A stretch of 64,000 nt of DNA. It comes from Asparagopsis taxiformis. Taxonomy: Eukaryota > Rhodophyta > Florideophyceae > Bonnemaisoniales > Bonnemaisoniaceae. The notes under the pieces are model-generated. The model saw nothing but the letters and a program-made list of their open reading frames with translations, had not been told where the DNA came from and did no database searches. Shown here in pieces: positions 40,516-50,160 of the stretch. The stretch covers positions 1 to 64,000 of the forward strand of contig JALQPE010001851.1 of the NCBI GenBank assembly GCA_030407315.1, in the 5' to 3' direction. The first letter of the stretch is position 1. Every line of letters starts with the position of its first letter. Made by a program: the position numbers and the translations under genes.

Positions 40516-43198
40516 TAACCCCCAAGTTTTCCAGCAACGCCCGCTTCACCGCAAAGTACTGTTCCACCACCGTATCCTCAGCACCCGGCGATGCAGCTAC
40601 CTGGAATGCTGCCGCCCTCATTTCCGCCCGAACCGTCTCCACCGTCGTACTTTCCATATAGTACTTCATCCGGCTGCCAGACGCAATTGCGCTGGGGAGA
40701 ACGGCGGCCACATTCTCATCGACGATACTGTCGGGAATGGGATTCTCCTGGGCGTCGTCGAACTGGAGAACCGGCTCCCGAGAGCGACCTCGGGAAGCCG
40801 ACTTGGATTTCTTTGACGACGACTTTGATGAAGTCTCACCGAGCCTTCTCTTTTTGGTAGAAGGCTCGGGCGTCGCAGAAGCTGCTTCCAAGTTACGCTT
40901 CCCGAGGATGGAGTTTTCACCCGCATCCTCGGGGGCGCTCTCCAGCTCGACGACCTCCACAGCACCACCCGCCGTTCCACCACGACCGGAACGACTCGCT
41001 TGCAGGCGGGTACTCCTTCTGGGCATCACTTTCCTCCCAGAAGTTTCCACTCCGGGCGGTGCAGAATCACTGACTTCAATGACATCTTCGTCAGGATCTG
41101 CACCGCCCTTCGCACTGCTGCCCTCGACCACATTCTCGGGAGTAGGGCCCTCCGTCGAAATCCTCGCAACCGTCTTCTGTCCAACCCCACCGGATGGTGA
41201 AGGGACGAAACTGTCATCGCTGGAGCTTCCCGAACTGCTAGCAGATGCAGAACGGGAAGCTTCGACAGCGGGGGCCGGAGCAGCAGGGTGCTGCTCGGCA
41301 GCCGGAGTCGCAGGCTCAGGCTGCGAAGCCGGTGAGACCTGCTCCTGCGCGGCTTGGACAGGACGGTTGGGGGTACCAGTCCCGGCGTGGGAAACTGGAC
41401 CAGAGCGTTCGCTGCCATCCTGGGGACCACGCGCAGTCGGCTTGACCGGGGTCACCGCAGGGGAGGATGCCGACACGGCAGGGGTAGAGACAGGAACAGG
41501 GGCAACCTCGGAATCGCTGGAAGATTCCAGTTGAGGTGGTGGGGGCAAAGGAATGGAGGATGAAGGGATGGGCAAGGAATTGGAAGAGGAAGGGATGGGG
41601 GCATCATCACCACATGTGGCTGGGAGCGCAGCATGTGGGATGTCTGGGTACATCGCGTGAAAGCGTTTCCGCATAATCATGTCGCGGTACCCAGTGACGC
41701 GCAGGAGCATTTTCCTGGCGTCCTTCCCGAAGACAGACTTCTTACGGGGAAAAATGTTCTCCGACTTGTAACCATCGGGGGGGCCTTCCTTGGGACGGAA
41801 GTCTGCCCAGCACCCCTTCTTGGGGACCATCTGAGCAAGAACTTCGACAACGCGCGAGCGAATGTCGAAGCTCTTGCTCGGGTCACCCACGCTGGGAATT
41901 GAGCCATCCAGCATCCTCAACACATCCGACACGTTCCAGTACTCGGCCACCTCCTTCACGTACCCGAAGATTTCCAACAAACCAGCAATCCATTCCTGCC
42001 CAATGGTACCAACCGAGTACGGTTTCAGCCCGGCCGACCGACGGCTACAAGTGTAGCGCGCCGTCATCTCCAGGATGAAACACTTCTGCACATCCGGAGC
42101 ACTCCTGAACGACCCATTGAACAACAAGTTCACCGTACACCCAGCCAGATCCTCCGTCGAAGAAAATTGAACGAACTCCGGCCTGTTCGGGATGCTCGAC
42201 CAGTATTTGAAAGCAGGGCTTTCAATGGTCTTGAACCCTCGCGCGATCGAGACGTAGCGCATGAGCTGTCTCGGACGAATCCAGCTCAGCGCTTTCCGTT
42301 CTTTGATGTATTGAACGGTCGGCTCGATCTTCTTCTTTCCCAGGCGGTGGATATTGATGAACTCCATCACAGAGCACACATTGTCAGCAACTGTTACCTC
42401 GCTGACATTGTGGGTGTGGAAGTTCATCAGCCGTGAAAGCGGGAGTACTTCTTCGGAGCAGAAGACATCCCGGCCAAGCCGAGTCGGTGGGAGGAGAAAG
42501 TCGACTGGAATAGTTCCAAAGCGACGGTAGATGTCAGACTTGACAAACTCCTCCCACTCTGGACTGTCCTTCGCAGGAGCAGGTCCAGCCGACTCGAGAA
42601 TGGCCTTCAACGCGGTCACTCGGTGAGATCCATCGACGTATTGCAGTCGTACTTTGGCATTGGAATCAATCACCTCGCAGACGGACACGCGTGAAGCAAT
42701 CACGGAAAATCCCTGAGTGAGAAACGTTTTCTTCAACTCATCAACGCGATGCGGCCTGACCACCCTGGACACGACTGCCGGAGGAGAAACATCCAGAGGG
42801 GAAATGAAGACTGGAATGTTTCGGCAGCTCTCCGGACTTATGTCGTAGTCCACATCCACCGGGATGGGCACTGTGCCAGGGTAGGCCAGCCTGGTGCTGC
42901 GGAGAGGCTTGTTCGGTACGATGTCACGAGCGTTGTGATCATCGACCTTCTCCGCATCCTCTGCCAAGTCGCTGCCGGACGCGATGATCATGTCCGGAGC
43001 AGGCGAGCTAGGCAGAGGAGCACCAGATCCCTCGACGGCTGGCGCCGCTTCGGCAGATTGAGCCGGAAGCGGAGTTGCGGGAACGCCAGCGTCGATTGTC
43101 GGGACAACCGCGGGATCGGAAGCGGAAGGGGGGGAGGGGACGGGCTTAGGTGCTGGGCTGAGCTGGGTCAGCGCTGCAGCAGCTTCGCAAACGTCCAT
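40466..43198 (-). CDS. ParB-like domain protein, N-terminal part of copy B
   Basis: A 910-residue frame. After a Pro/Ala-rich start, residues ~150-260 form a ParB/Srx-like domain with YVDGSHRVTAL. A conserved helical region (ADNVCSVMEFI, YVSIARGFKTIESPAFKYWSSIP, ILEMTARYTCSRR) aligns with copy C. A long low-complexity stretch with basic clusters (KKRRLGE, KKSKSASRGRSRE) leads to GSRMKYYMES and ALLENLGVIV, where the frame is lost. The oxygenase-like half continues in another frame from about 40500. The homologous proteins align across this point, so gene and domain are one unit, shifted by a base near 40495-40510. An upstream frame with MAQQSPNAFD (to about 43320) may be the true N-terminus. 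Confidence 0.7.
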   Translation of the reverse strand: MDVCEAAAALTQLSPAPKPVPSPPSASDPAVVPTIDAGVPATPLPAQSAEAAPAVEGSGAPLPSSPAPDMIIASGSDLAEDAEKVDDHNARDIVPNKPLRSTRLAYPGTVPIPVDVDYDISPESCRNIPVFISPLDVSPPAVVSRVVRPHRVDELKKTFLTQGFSVIASRVSVCEVIDSNAKVRLQYVDGSHRVTALKAILESAGPAPAKDSPEWEEFVKSDIYRRFGTIPVDFLLPPTRLGRDVFCSEEVLPLSRLMNFHTHNVSEVTVADNVCSVMEFINIHRLGKKKIEPTVQYIKERKALSWIRPRQLMRYVSIARGFKTIESPAFKYWSSIPNRPEFVQFSSTEDLAGCTVNLLFNGSFRSAPDVQKCFILEMTARYTCSRRSAGLKPYSVGTIGQEWIAGLLEIFGYVKEVAEYWNVSDVLRMLDGSIPSVGDPSKSFDIRSRVVEVLAQMVPKKGCWADFRPKEGPPDGYKSENIFPRKKSVFGKDARKMLLRVTGYRDMIMRKRFHAMYPDIPHAALPATCGDDAPIPSSSNSLPIPSSSIPLPPPPQLESSSDSEVAPVPVSTPAVSASSPAVTPVKPTARGPQDGSERSGPVSHAGTGTPNRPVQAAQEQVSPASQPEPATPAAEQHPAAPAPAVEASRSASASSSGSSSDDSFVPSPSGGVGQKTVARISTEGPTPENVVEGSSAKGGADPDEDVIEVSDSAPPGVETSGRKVMPRRSTRLQASRSGRGGTAGGAVEVVELESAPEDAGENSILGKRNLEAASATPEPSTKKRRLGETSSKSSSKKSKSASRGRSREPVLQFDDAQENPIPDSIVDENVAAVLPSAIASGSRMKYYMESTTVETVRAEMRAAAFQVAASPGAEDTVVEQYFAVKRALLENLGVIVWKACWHRPRLECDA

Positions 43199-43553
43199 GG
43201 GGACAGGGGGGCCAGAGAAGGAGAGGGAGAAGGAGAGGGAGAAGGAGTGGGAGAATCGTTGTCACGGCGGCTGGCAGAGCGCACCTGGCGGTCGAAAGCG
43301 TTGGGGGATTGTTGAGCCATTGCTTTGGTGAGTGATTGACAAACGAAGAGTGAAAGATTGAGAAAGAGAGAAGAAGATCTGAACGACAAGCTGTTTTGCT
43401 GCGTAAGCTGAGTAAGATAGGCGAAACTTAGAGAACTGACATATTCCTATTAGTATACACCCTGGTAATGATATTCAGCGGTTGACCAATCCGAACCTTC
43501 CACATCACTTTTCGTTGTACGACAATTACAGCTCAGGCAGTTTACCAAGGATC
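43199..43553. other. Upstream region of ParB/oxygenase copy B
   Basis: Contains a tandem GGAGAGG/GAGAAG run (43217-43256) encoding a Ser-Pro repeat in one minus frame that may belong to the gene's N-terminus. Otherwise presumed promoter. Confidence 0.35.
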
Positions 43554-43849
43554 CTTACAGCAAAGCCATCGTTACGATGACTTTGCTGTAAGGAAACGTT
43601 TCATTACAGAGGCCAGGAATTTTTTTACCGGGTAAAGAAATCATGGCTACTGTAATGTTTTGTTTCCTGACAGCAAAGTCATCGTTACGATGACTTTGCT
43701 GTAAGAAAACGTTTTCATTACAGCGGCCAGGAATTTTTTTACCGGGTAAAGAAATCATGGCCACTGTAATGAAACCTTTCCTTACAGCAAAGTCATCGTA
43801 ACGATGACTTTGCTGTAAGCATCCCTGGTAAACTGCTCCATCTGTAAGC
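43554..43849. repeat. Palindrome block 2
   Basis: Order A-B-A-B-A with type A at 43554-43592, 43667-43705 and 43781-43819, and type B at 43602-43657 and 43716-43771, using the half-sites of block 1. Outer motifs GCAGTTTACC and GGTAAACTGC flank it. Confidence 0.9.
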
Positions 43850-44387
43850 CGTTGGTCTCAACCCTCGCTCTCATTTCTGTTGTCCTCCTTCATCATCTCC
43901 ACCTACCTTCCCCCTACACACCACGTCTCTAATGTCACTCTGCCCACCCTTTGGTGCATGAAATATTTTCTTACCACTGCCATAGTCTACACATACTGCT
44001 GCCTTCATACTTCTGCATGCCTACCCTTCAATCTTTCTTCCATCTTTCTCTACCGTGCTAGGCTTAGACCATGCTCTGTGCACATCTGACTTACTTAATA
44101 TCATTGTATAGTTAGAAACTAGAATAATAATTACATCACTAGAGTACACTGCAAATGTTAGTAACTATGGTTGGTGTGGTACACAACACCCTACCTCCTT
44201 CATGAGTAAACTTTGCGCACAGAACCGTTCAATACCAGGTAGTGCAGCCAGCGCAAACCAGGCTTGCACGACGCAGAGTGCTCCCCAGAGCCGTCAACAG
44301 CCGTCCAAACCATCGTTGTACGATGTTCCCGGCTCCACACTTCCCTTCTCACCCTTCCCAGGGTGGGAGACGGACGAAACTCCCAAC
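43850..44387. other. Spacer between palindrome blocks 2 and 3
   Basis: No supported gene. From about 44280 it is the right arm of the inverted repeat that pairs with 39143-39318. Confidence 0.4.
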
Positions 44388-44458
44388 CGCTTACAGCCGA
44401 AGCCGTTTACCCGGGATGCTTACAGCAAAGTCATCGTTACGATGACTTTGCTGTAAGG
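44280..44458 (-). repeat. Right arm of ~178-bp inverted repeat around ParB/oxygenase copy B
   Basis: Reverse complement of 39143-39318, sharing the terminal type-A palindrome, GTAAACGGCTTCGGCTGTAA, GGGAGTTTCGTC and GGTGAGAAG. Confidence 0.7.
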
Positions 44459-44622
44459 AAAGGTTTGATTACAGTGGTGAGAAAATTTTACCGGGTAAAA
44501 AATCAGCAAGAATTTTTTACCCGGTAAAAAATTGTGGCCGCTGTAATGATTTGATTTCTTACAGCAAAGTCATCGTAACGATGACTTTGCTGTCAGCACC
44601 CCAGCGAAACTGCATCATCTGT
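44388..44622. repeat. Palindrome block 3
   Basis: Type A at 44420-44458 and 44559-44597, separated by a type-B palindrome with an internal duplication of the TTTTACCCGGTAAA centre (about 44467-44549), as in one unit of block 1. Confidence 0.9.
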
Positions 44623-44846
44623 AAGCCTTCCTCACCTCAATGTTGCAACCAAAGACGACTGCGATATTACCTTGTTCTATTCTAGTAGTGCCCACCATAG
44701 TTTCCTCCCCTTCTCATATTAAATTGAGTATTGTATATCTCCTGACCCGTCTACATACGCAAACGTCATGTACTAGCCTAACTTTCATCGTTTACTTGAA
44801 GGCGGCCTTGATGCCTGCCATAGAATGCTATTAAGAACTAATTTCA

Positions 44847-45314
44847 TCAGATATCTAAACGCTCCCAGTAGTTGACATTGAAGGGAGGCTGTAGCAACTT
44901 CTCCCTGGAAGTTCGCAGTGATAGATGGGACCGGATAGGATGCTGGTACCTCACCGAAGAACGACCCTCCGCGAATCCCATTCCTCCGTGATACACGTCC
45001 GTTCGGCATACAAGCAGGGAATACGGTGGGATGCGCACGTTCGTCACTGGCACGCGGTACTTGTCTTTCGCTGGATGACTTAGGCACACATGGCTGAACT
45101 TGGCGATACGAATGATGAACCCATCCGCACCAGCAGCCATCATGAAATATGATGGCGAGTTGAGAGGACCAGTTCCAGTTCCCTCACGGACGGGAACATC
45201 GGTATGCATAAGTTGCTCCTGACTACCTTCTGCGGTCAAAATCAGACGAAGACCCGTTTCTGGAAAACCACCGCTTCTTCTCTTCCAAACCCGAGCTTCA
45301 GGTTCTCCGCACAA
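44847..45314 (-). CDS. 2-oxoglutarate-oxygenase-like domain, C-terminal part of copy C
   Basis: Continues the frame that stops at 45242. It carries TGLRLILTAEG, HTD (H codon 45204-45206, D codon 45198-45200), SPSYFMMAAGADGFII, and IPPYSLLVCRTDVYHGGMGF with the second His at 44988-44990, followed by Arg residues. All candidate iron ligands match copy B. The shift from the preceding frame falls at a run of four A (45263-45266), where one base is missing relative to the family. It ends NVNYWERLDI. Confidence 0.55.
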   Translation of the reverse strand: MCGEPEARVWKRRSGGFPETGLRLILTAEGSQEQLMHTDVPVREGTGTGPLNSPSYFMMAAGADGFIIRIAKFSHVCLSHPAKDKYRVPVTNVRIPPYSLLVCRTDVYHGGMGFAEGRSSVRYQHPIRSHLSLRTSREKLLQPPFNVNYWERLDI

Positions 45315-46600
45315 ATCGCCTTACCTAGCTCCAGAATCAGCTTGTTCCTGTACTGCCGCGCGCTTTCTTGCTCAAGGTCATCGCAGATGCTTTTCCGGTC
45401 CGTCTTGAATACACCAGTGCTGTCTTTCGGTCGAAGTGGTTTCCACGGGTTCTTCTGACTTGCACTTGAGCCACTTGTAGTACCTTGGAATGTGCTGGCC
45501 ATCTGTGTGAATAACTCGTGCGTAGCTGCTCCCACTGTAGTAGAAGAGAAAATGTCTTGCAACACCACGTAACCAAGCTCGTCGATCATTCTTCTCTGGT
45601 AGCTGAAGTATTGTTGGCTTTCACAAGAACCGAGGGGACATACCAAAGTAGAGTAGCCTGCAGCTGCTTCCATTATCTCCGTCCGGATTGTATCAATGTC
45701 TTCTTCTGTGATATAATACTTCATTCTCGAGTTGGAAGGAACGCATAAAGGCAGCTTCTCAGGTATCTCCTCTGCGAATGTGCGGTCTGGAAGGGAGTTT
45801 TCTTGCTCGTCAGTGAAGAGTGGTGCTTCTTCTCCAGTCGTTCGTTTTCTTGCATTGACTCTACTCTTCTTTTCCCGGGGAGGCCCAATCTCAATGTTGT
45901 CATCCGGCGTATTGGGCTCAGAAAACTTCGCGCTAGTATCTTCCCTTCTTCGCTTCTTATGCAACCTGGACTCGTTTTCATCGCCGCTTCCACCAGAACT
46001 CCTGCTTCTTCCCGAATTCTCCTTGTCCACTTCGGCCGGGCTAGTGCTGTTAGTTTCTGGTGTCCTGATTCGAAGTTTCAATATCACAGAGCGGTTCTGC
46101 GCATCTCCAGCTTGTTGTCCAGGCGTGTCTATGTCCATGCGACCACTATTGTCCAAGTTGATATCCAGACTTTGCGTATCGCCGCTTTGTTTCCTTCCCT
46201 GAGGAAGATCTTCTCTGACAATCCTTCCCGGCGAATTATCCCTGGCACGACTTTCCCGCTCTGCCCTTGAAGCTGAAAGACGTTCCTGTTCTTTTTGGAG
46301 AACAGCAAGACGTTCTGCTTCCCTCTTCTCAGCTGCTGCAAGACGCGTGGCAGGACGTTCCTGTCCTCCCTCTTTTGCTGCGGCAGGACGGTCTTCTGCT
46401 TCTTTCGGGGTGCTCAGAGGTGCCTCTTCTATTGCTTTCGTCGCGACAGCAGGAATCACTTCTTCAGCCACCACATTTGGAGGAATTTCCTGTTCTTCCT
46501 CCACAACAGCAGAAACTTCCTGCTCTACTTGGGCTTCGGCAGATACTCCTTCTTCTGCTTGAACAGGACCAGGAGTTTCCACCGTTTCCTTCTCTGTAGA
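45242..46600 (-). CDS. Linker and pre-oxygenase region of ParB/oxygenase copy C
   Basis: A frame of about 450 residues. A Glu/Ala/Val-rich, partly coiled-coil N-part contains AAEKREAERLAVLQKEQERL. Basic clusters (KKRRRED, KKSRVNARKRTTGEE) and the family block SRMKYYITEEDIDTIRTEI...RMIDELGYVVLQDIFSS...ATHELF follow. The last block aligns with copies B and E just before the oxygenase-like domain. This frame connects the ParB-like frame (to about 46600) with the C-terminal domain. Both junctions look like one-base shifts. Confidence 0.6.
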   Translation of the reverse strand, partial: STEKETVETPGPVQAEEGVSAEAQVEQEVSAVVEEEQEIPPNVVAEEVIPAVATKAIEEAPLSTPKEAEDRPAAAKEGGQERPATRLAAAEKREAERLAVLQKEQERLSASRAERESRARDNSPGRIVREDLPQGRKQSGDTQSLDINLDNSGRMDIDTPGQQAGDAQNRSVILKLRIRTPETNSTSPAEVDKENSGRSRSSGGSGDENESRLHKKRRREDTSAKFSEPNTPDDNIEIGPPREKKSRVNARKRTTGEEAPLFTDEQENSLPDRTFAEEIPEKLPLCVPSNSRMKYYITEEDIDTIRTEIMEAAAGYSTLVCPLGSCESQQYFSYQRRMIDELGYVVLQDIFSSTTVGAATHELFTQMASTFQGTTSGSSASQKNPWKPLRPKDSTGVFKTDRKSICDDLEQESARQYRNKLILELGKAICAENLKLGFGREEAVVFQKRVFV

Positions 46601-47885
46601 ATGTCATGCGATTCCGTTCCTTCTCCTCCTCCGCTTTCGTCTCCTTCATTGCCTTTGTCCCGGTAGCATATTCCAGTTTGTCGTAAAAACTGTTTGTAAA
46701 CATCCCGTTCTTGGTTCTCAGACTGCTTCTGTCTACCACGTCGTCATGAAAGTCGACAAGGACGAATACAATGCGCTCTCCAATGCGATGATCATTATCC
46801 CCGACCTCCTTCGCGTTTTCTGCTGCCAAATCCGTTCGCACGAATTCCTCCATCGTTGCAGAGTTCAACCATTTGCGGACGACCTCTGCCATATCATAGA
46901 TGGCCAACAGAGCCAGTAGCCAAGTGCGCATCGTGAACGGACTTCCGCTTCCGATATTTCTGACAAGTCCTCTCTTCCTCCTCATCCTTGTCCACGACGC
47001 TGTCATCTCGAGCACAAACCACTGGAACCACTCCTTATCGCGCGTCCCGCGTCCGTCCGTGCCATTGCGGAATATTGCGTTATTGACAAGATCGAGCACG
47101 CACCCGTACATATCGGCAGAGTCAATTCGAGAAAAGTCCGGATCTCTTCCCTCGGTTCTTGCATCCTCGATTTCTCTGTTCCTATCCAAAGCATTGTAAA
47201 CGCTAGGGATAGAGCTCCAGTACACGAAAGCAACGCTGTCTGTGCGATTGAACCCCTTCGCAATGTTGATGTACTGCCTATACGAGTTCTCCGAACGGTT
47301 CCTGTCGGACGGCAGAATATAGCTCACTTCTTTCAGAATAGGAATAAGCCGGACAACAGGAAGATCCATCTGGTTGGAAAACCTGAGAAACTCTATGACC
47401 GCACAGACATTGTCGGCAATGCTCACAGAAGCGACATCGTGAGTTTGTATATTGGCTTCGAGAGACAGTTTCAGAACCTCCAGCGCATCGAAAATTAGAC
47501 GCCCGTTCGGCGCAATCAACTGTTGTACCCAAACCAATTCCAAGGAATCCCTGTTCTTTCCTGAGTACTTCTCCAGGCATAGTTGCAGAGCAGCTATGCG
47601 ATGAGAGCCATCGATGCAGTAAAACTCGTCTCCTTCGTTATCTTCCATTTTGCAGACTGTAATCATAGTTCCAGTGGTAGAGAAACCTCTATCCATGAAA
47701 ATGCTGGCCAGTTCGTTTACACGACCCGGTCGCACCAAACGGGAGGTCACTGTCGGAAACTTCACTTTGCGAGGATCAACTTGCACTTTAGAAGAGCTGT
47801 ACTGAGCAATAGTGATGCTTTTCTCTTCAGCAGAAGGAGAATTGCTCTTCTCCGCTGTAGTATTCATGATACTATTGTCTCCCAT
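46464..47885 (-). CDS. ParB-like domain protein, N-terminal part of copy C
   Basis: The start is taken at ATG 47885 (MGDNSIMNTT). The ParB/Srx-like domain carries CIDGSHRIAAL. The helical region ADNVCAVIEFL, YINIAKGFNRTDSVAFVYWSSIP and VLEMTASWTRMRRKRG matches copy B block for block. The coding trace moves to another frame near 46600, so the true gene runs 47885-44847 and would give a protein of about 1,000 residues. Overlap of the frames (46464-46600) is by-product reading. ParB-like proteins bind palindromic DNA and use CTP in bacteria. Whether this eukaryotic relative does so is unknown. Confidence 0.7.
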   Translation of the reverse strand: MGDNSIMNTTAEKSNSPSAEEKSITIAQYSSSKVQVDPRKVKFPTVTSRLVRPGRVNELASIFMDRGFSTTGTMITVCKMEDNEGDEFYCIDGSHRIAALQLCLEKYSGKNRDSLELVWVQQLIAPNGRLIFDALEVLKLSLEANIQTHDVASVSIADNVCAVIEFLRFSNQMDLPVVRLIPILKEVSYILPSDRNRSENSYRQYINIAKGFNRTDSVAFVYWSSIPSVYNALDRNREIEDARTEGRDPDFSRIDSADMYGCVLDLVNNAIFRNGTDGRGTRDKEWFQWFVLEMTASWTRMRRKRGLVRNIGSGSPFTMRTWLLALLAIYDMAEVVRKWLNSATMEEFVRTDLAAENAKEVGDNDHRIGERIVFVLVDFHDDVVDRSSLRTKNGMFTNSFYDKLEYATGTKAMKETKAEEEKERNRMTFYREGNGGNSWSCSSRRRSICRSPSRAGSFCCCGGRTGNSSKCGG

Positions 47886-48715
47886 TGTAATCCCTGCAAT
47901 CTCAGTTCGTTCAATCGGTTCTCTGTTCAAATGTTGTGTAGACGATGAAATCCACAATTGTGGTACCTCCGAGTGCGCTTCCCGTCTCTCAGCTTCCTCT
48001 CATATACTGTCCGGACAAGACATTCCCTACCTACCTTCAGTCCTGATGAACCTTACGCTGCACCCGCTCAGCACCTCTGACTCTACCTGATCCTGATACC
48101 TCCACAAAGCGTTTAGCCCTTTCCATCAATCTACACCTAATAGTATGTACCTCTAGCGCATATAATGCAATCGAACCCGTTTACCTCACCACGTCAATTA
48201 TCATTCATATTCCAACAACCTATTTCATCCACACTCTCCACCTCGCTTCTTCTTCCGTACCATTGATTCCTATCAATCGATTCTACGTGAGTTTTATACA
48301 TTTACTACGATCCACCTCTCCTACAAGTCTGAAAAATTCATTTCTACACTAACTTTTGCTACTCACAAATAAACGGTTCCCGTGCAGGCCACTGCTTGAA
48401 TTTCTTCCTATTGGCGTACTCGGCTGCAAAGGATTCATAGACTATTTAAACGGTGATCATATAAATGGTTTTCAATGTGCTCCAATGGACAATACACCAA
48501 AGAACATCAATATGAATTCATTTCAACTACCTATTCACTACTGCGATTCAGTTTTCTTGCATACCAAATCTCATTGCGTTCCTACCCTAGTCGATTCAAA
48601 ATGCTTCCTCTTCGTCAGTTGATCAATATTCCTTACAACGAGCAGGTCCTCTGGACATCCTAAAGTTGGTTACTTAACCTTAACAATCGATGAATTTGCT
48701 GTAATGAAACGTTTT
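47886..48715. other. Spacer upstream of copy C
   Basis: No supported gene. Short open frames at 48356-48663 have no recognisable features. Presumed promoter of copy C plus spacer. Confidence 0.4.
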
Positions 48716-48867
48716 CTTACAGCAAAGTCATCGTAACGATGACTTTGCTGTAAGAAAGCAAATCATTACAGCTGCCACGATTTTTTTACCCGGTAAAAAA
48801 TTCTTGGCCACTGTAATGGAAACGTTTTCTTACAGCAAAGTCATCGTAACGATGACTTTGCTGTAAG
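48716..48867. repeat. Palindrome block 4
   Basis: Order A-B-A: type A at 48716-48754 and 48829-48867, type B at 48764-48818. It lies just beyond the 3' end of the transposase gene. Confidence 0.9.
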
Positions 48868-48987
48868 CATACCTCCCTCCATCCTCTCAGATCCTCTCCC
48901 CACTACTTTGCACCAATCCACCAACGCCCTAGAGTGTACAATTCATATGTGATGCATCTGGTTATTCATTTTATTCTTCCCTAAAAA

Positions 48988-50160
48988 TCATGCAGCCCTC
49001 GGTGGAAATCCGTCTCGCCTACATAGTGCATATATCTCTCCACCCTCCAGCAGTCCGGGTCCGTGCCTTACCTCCCTCATGTTCTCATCATATTCGCATA
49101 CACTCCCATTGCAATAGTGCATACCAAACACCTCAGTGACTCCCTCACTCATCTCCACAATTACTGTTCGTCGCCTCTCTTCGACCTTGAACACTCCTTC
49201 ATCAGTTTTTTGCAAACCCAGGCAAACTCCATAAGCTGTACCTTGCTCATCTCTCGCACTCTCGTTCCTCAGGATAAAGAACGCTAGAACAATAAAAAAC
49301 CGCGGTTCATAATTAATTCTTCCCCGCATTATCTCTGATGTGAGACGAGACGCCGGGTACAGAATCGCTTGTGAAGTTGCACCATCCTCACATGTCCTCT
49401 GTTCAGGGCAAACAGCATGGATGATAGCTCCTGATTCTAGAGAGCCAGACCTCTGCACTGTTTTCCTTCCCCACTCTGTCGTAGTGCTTCTAGAAACTCT
49501 TCTCACCCATTCGGCATACTTTCCACACCCGCTTGTTCCGCTTCCGTACCTTTCGGTAAAGAACCGTTTGAAAACACCTACAGCACCCTCTGCCATATCA
49601 CATTTTCCATTCATGTACTCCTTGACCTCGTCAATAGATATACCTCCATGCCCTCTCCACGTCACAATTTCACCATCCGCCGACAATATCTTTCCTCGAC
49701 GCTGGGAGAGAAGCTGGAGAACCGGTTCCTGGAAGCAGTTTTTCACTACCTCGTCTTCCACATCTATTTCTCTCCCTAGCTCCTGTGAAAGAACGTTGAC
49801 CATTTGAGAGCATTCGGACGAGGACCAATGTTGTGGCTCCATGCCGATTTCGCGCAAAACAATGGCCACTCTCGTCTGCCAGTCATCCGCAAGAACTAAT
49901 TCCAGCGCTGAAAGCTGTTCGCTTTGGTGATTGGACATTCTCACACCTTTCTTCAGCGGCTGATGCATCCGTTCGAATATAAGCTCCTGCACGTGCTTCA
50001 CAGAGCCGTAGGCAGGAAGCGTATGAACACAAAACTCGACAAGACGATGAACATTAGGCTTGTCCAAATGTGCTCCTGCTCCCTTCACTTTCCGACAATA
50101 CTCATTCAACGTCTCCACGTAGTCTACAGGTTCTTCCCAGAATGTATTCATTCCTGCCAC
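48988..50160 (-). CDS. Transposase of giant transposon, C-terminal part
   Basis: Third frame of the transposase. It begins at about MNTFWEEPVDYVETLNEYCR and contains NVHRLVEFCVHTLPAYGS and ELIFERMHQPLK. These resemble the segment after the catalytic core of CACTA/Plavaka transposases, where a His-rich helix and an FERxHxxLK motif occur. The remaining ~300 residues are specific to this element. Joined to the preceding frame by a one-base shift near 50165. Confidence 0.6.
   Translation of the reverse strand: MAGMNTFWEEPVDYVETLNEYCRKVKGAGAHLDKPNVHRLVEFCVHTLPAYGSVKHVQELIFERMHQPLKKGVRMSNHQSEQLSALELVLADDWQTRVAIVLREIGMEPQHWSSSECSQMVNVLSQELGREIDVEDEVVKNCFQEPVLQLLSQRRGKILSADGEIVTWRGHGGISIDEVKEYMNGKCDMAEGAVGVFKRFFTERYGSGTSGCGKYAEWVRRVSRSTTTEWGRKTVQRSGSLESGAIIHAVCPEQRTCEDGATSQAILYPASRLTSEIMRGRINYEPRFFIVLAFFILRNESARDEQGTAYGVCLGLQKTDEGVFKVEERRRTVIVEMSEGVTEVFGMHYCNGSVCEYDENMREVRHGPGLLEGGEIYALCRRDGFPPRAA

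Noticed and set aside
40737..41534. 265-residue plus-strand frame opposite ParB/oxygenase copy B
   Set aside because: Mirror image of a Ser/Pro/Ala-rich linker; no family resemblance in copy C or E at the same place.
38822..48867. CRISPR array
   Set aside because: Units are palindromic and adjacent without unique spacers of uniform length, no cas genes, and the setting is eukaryotic.
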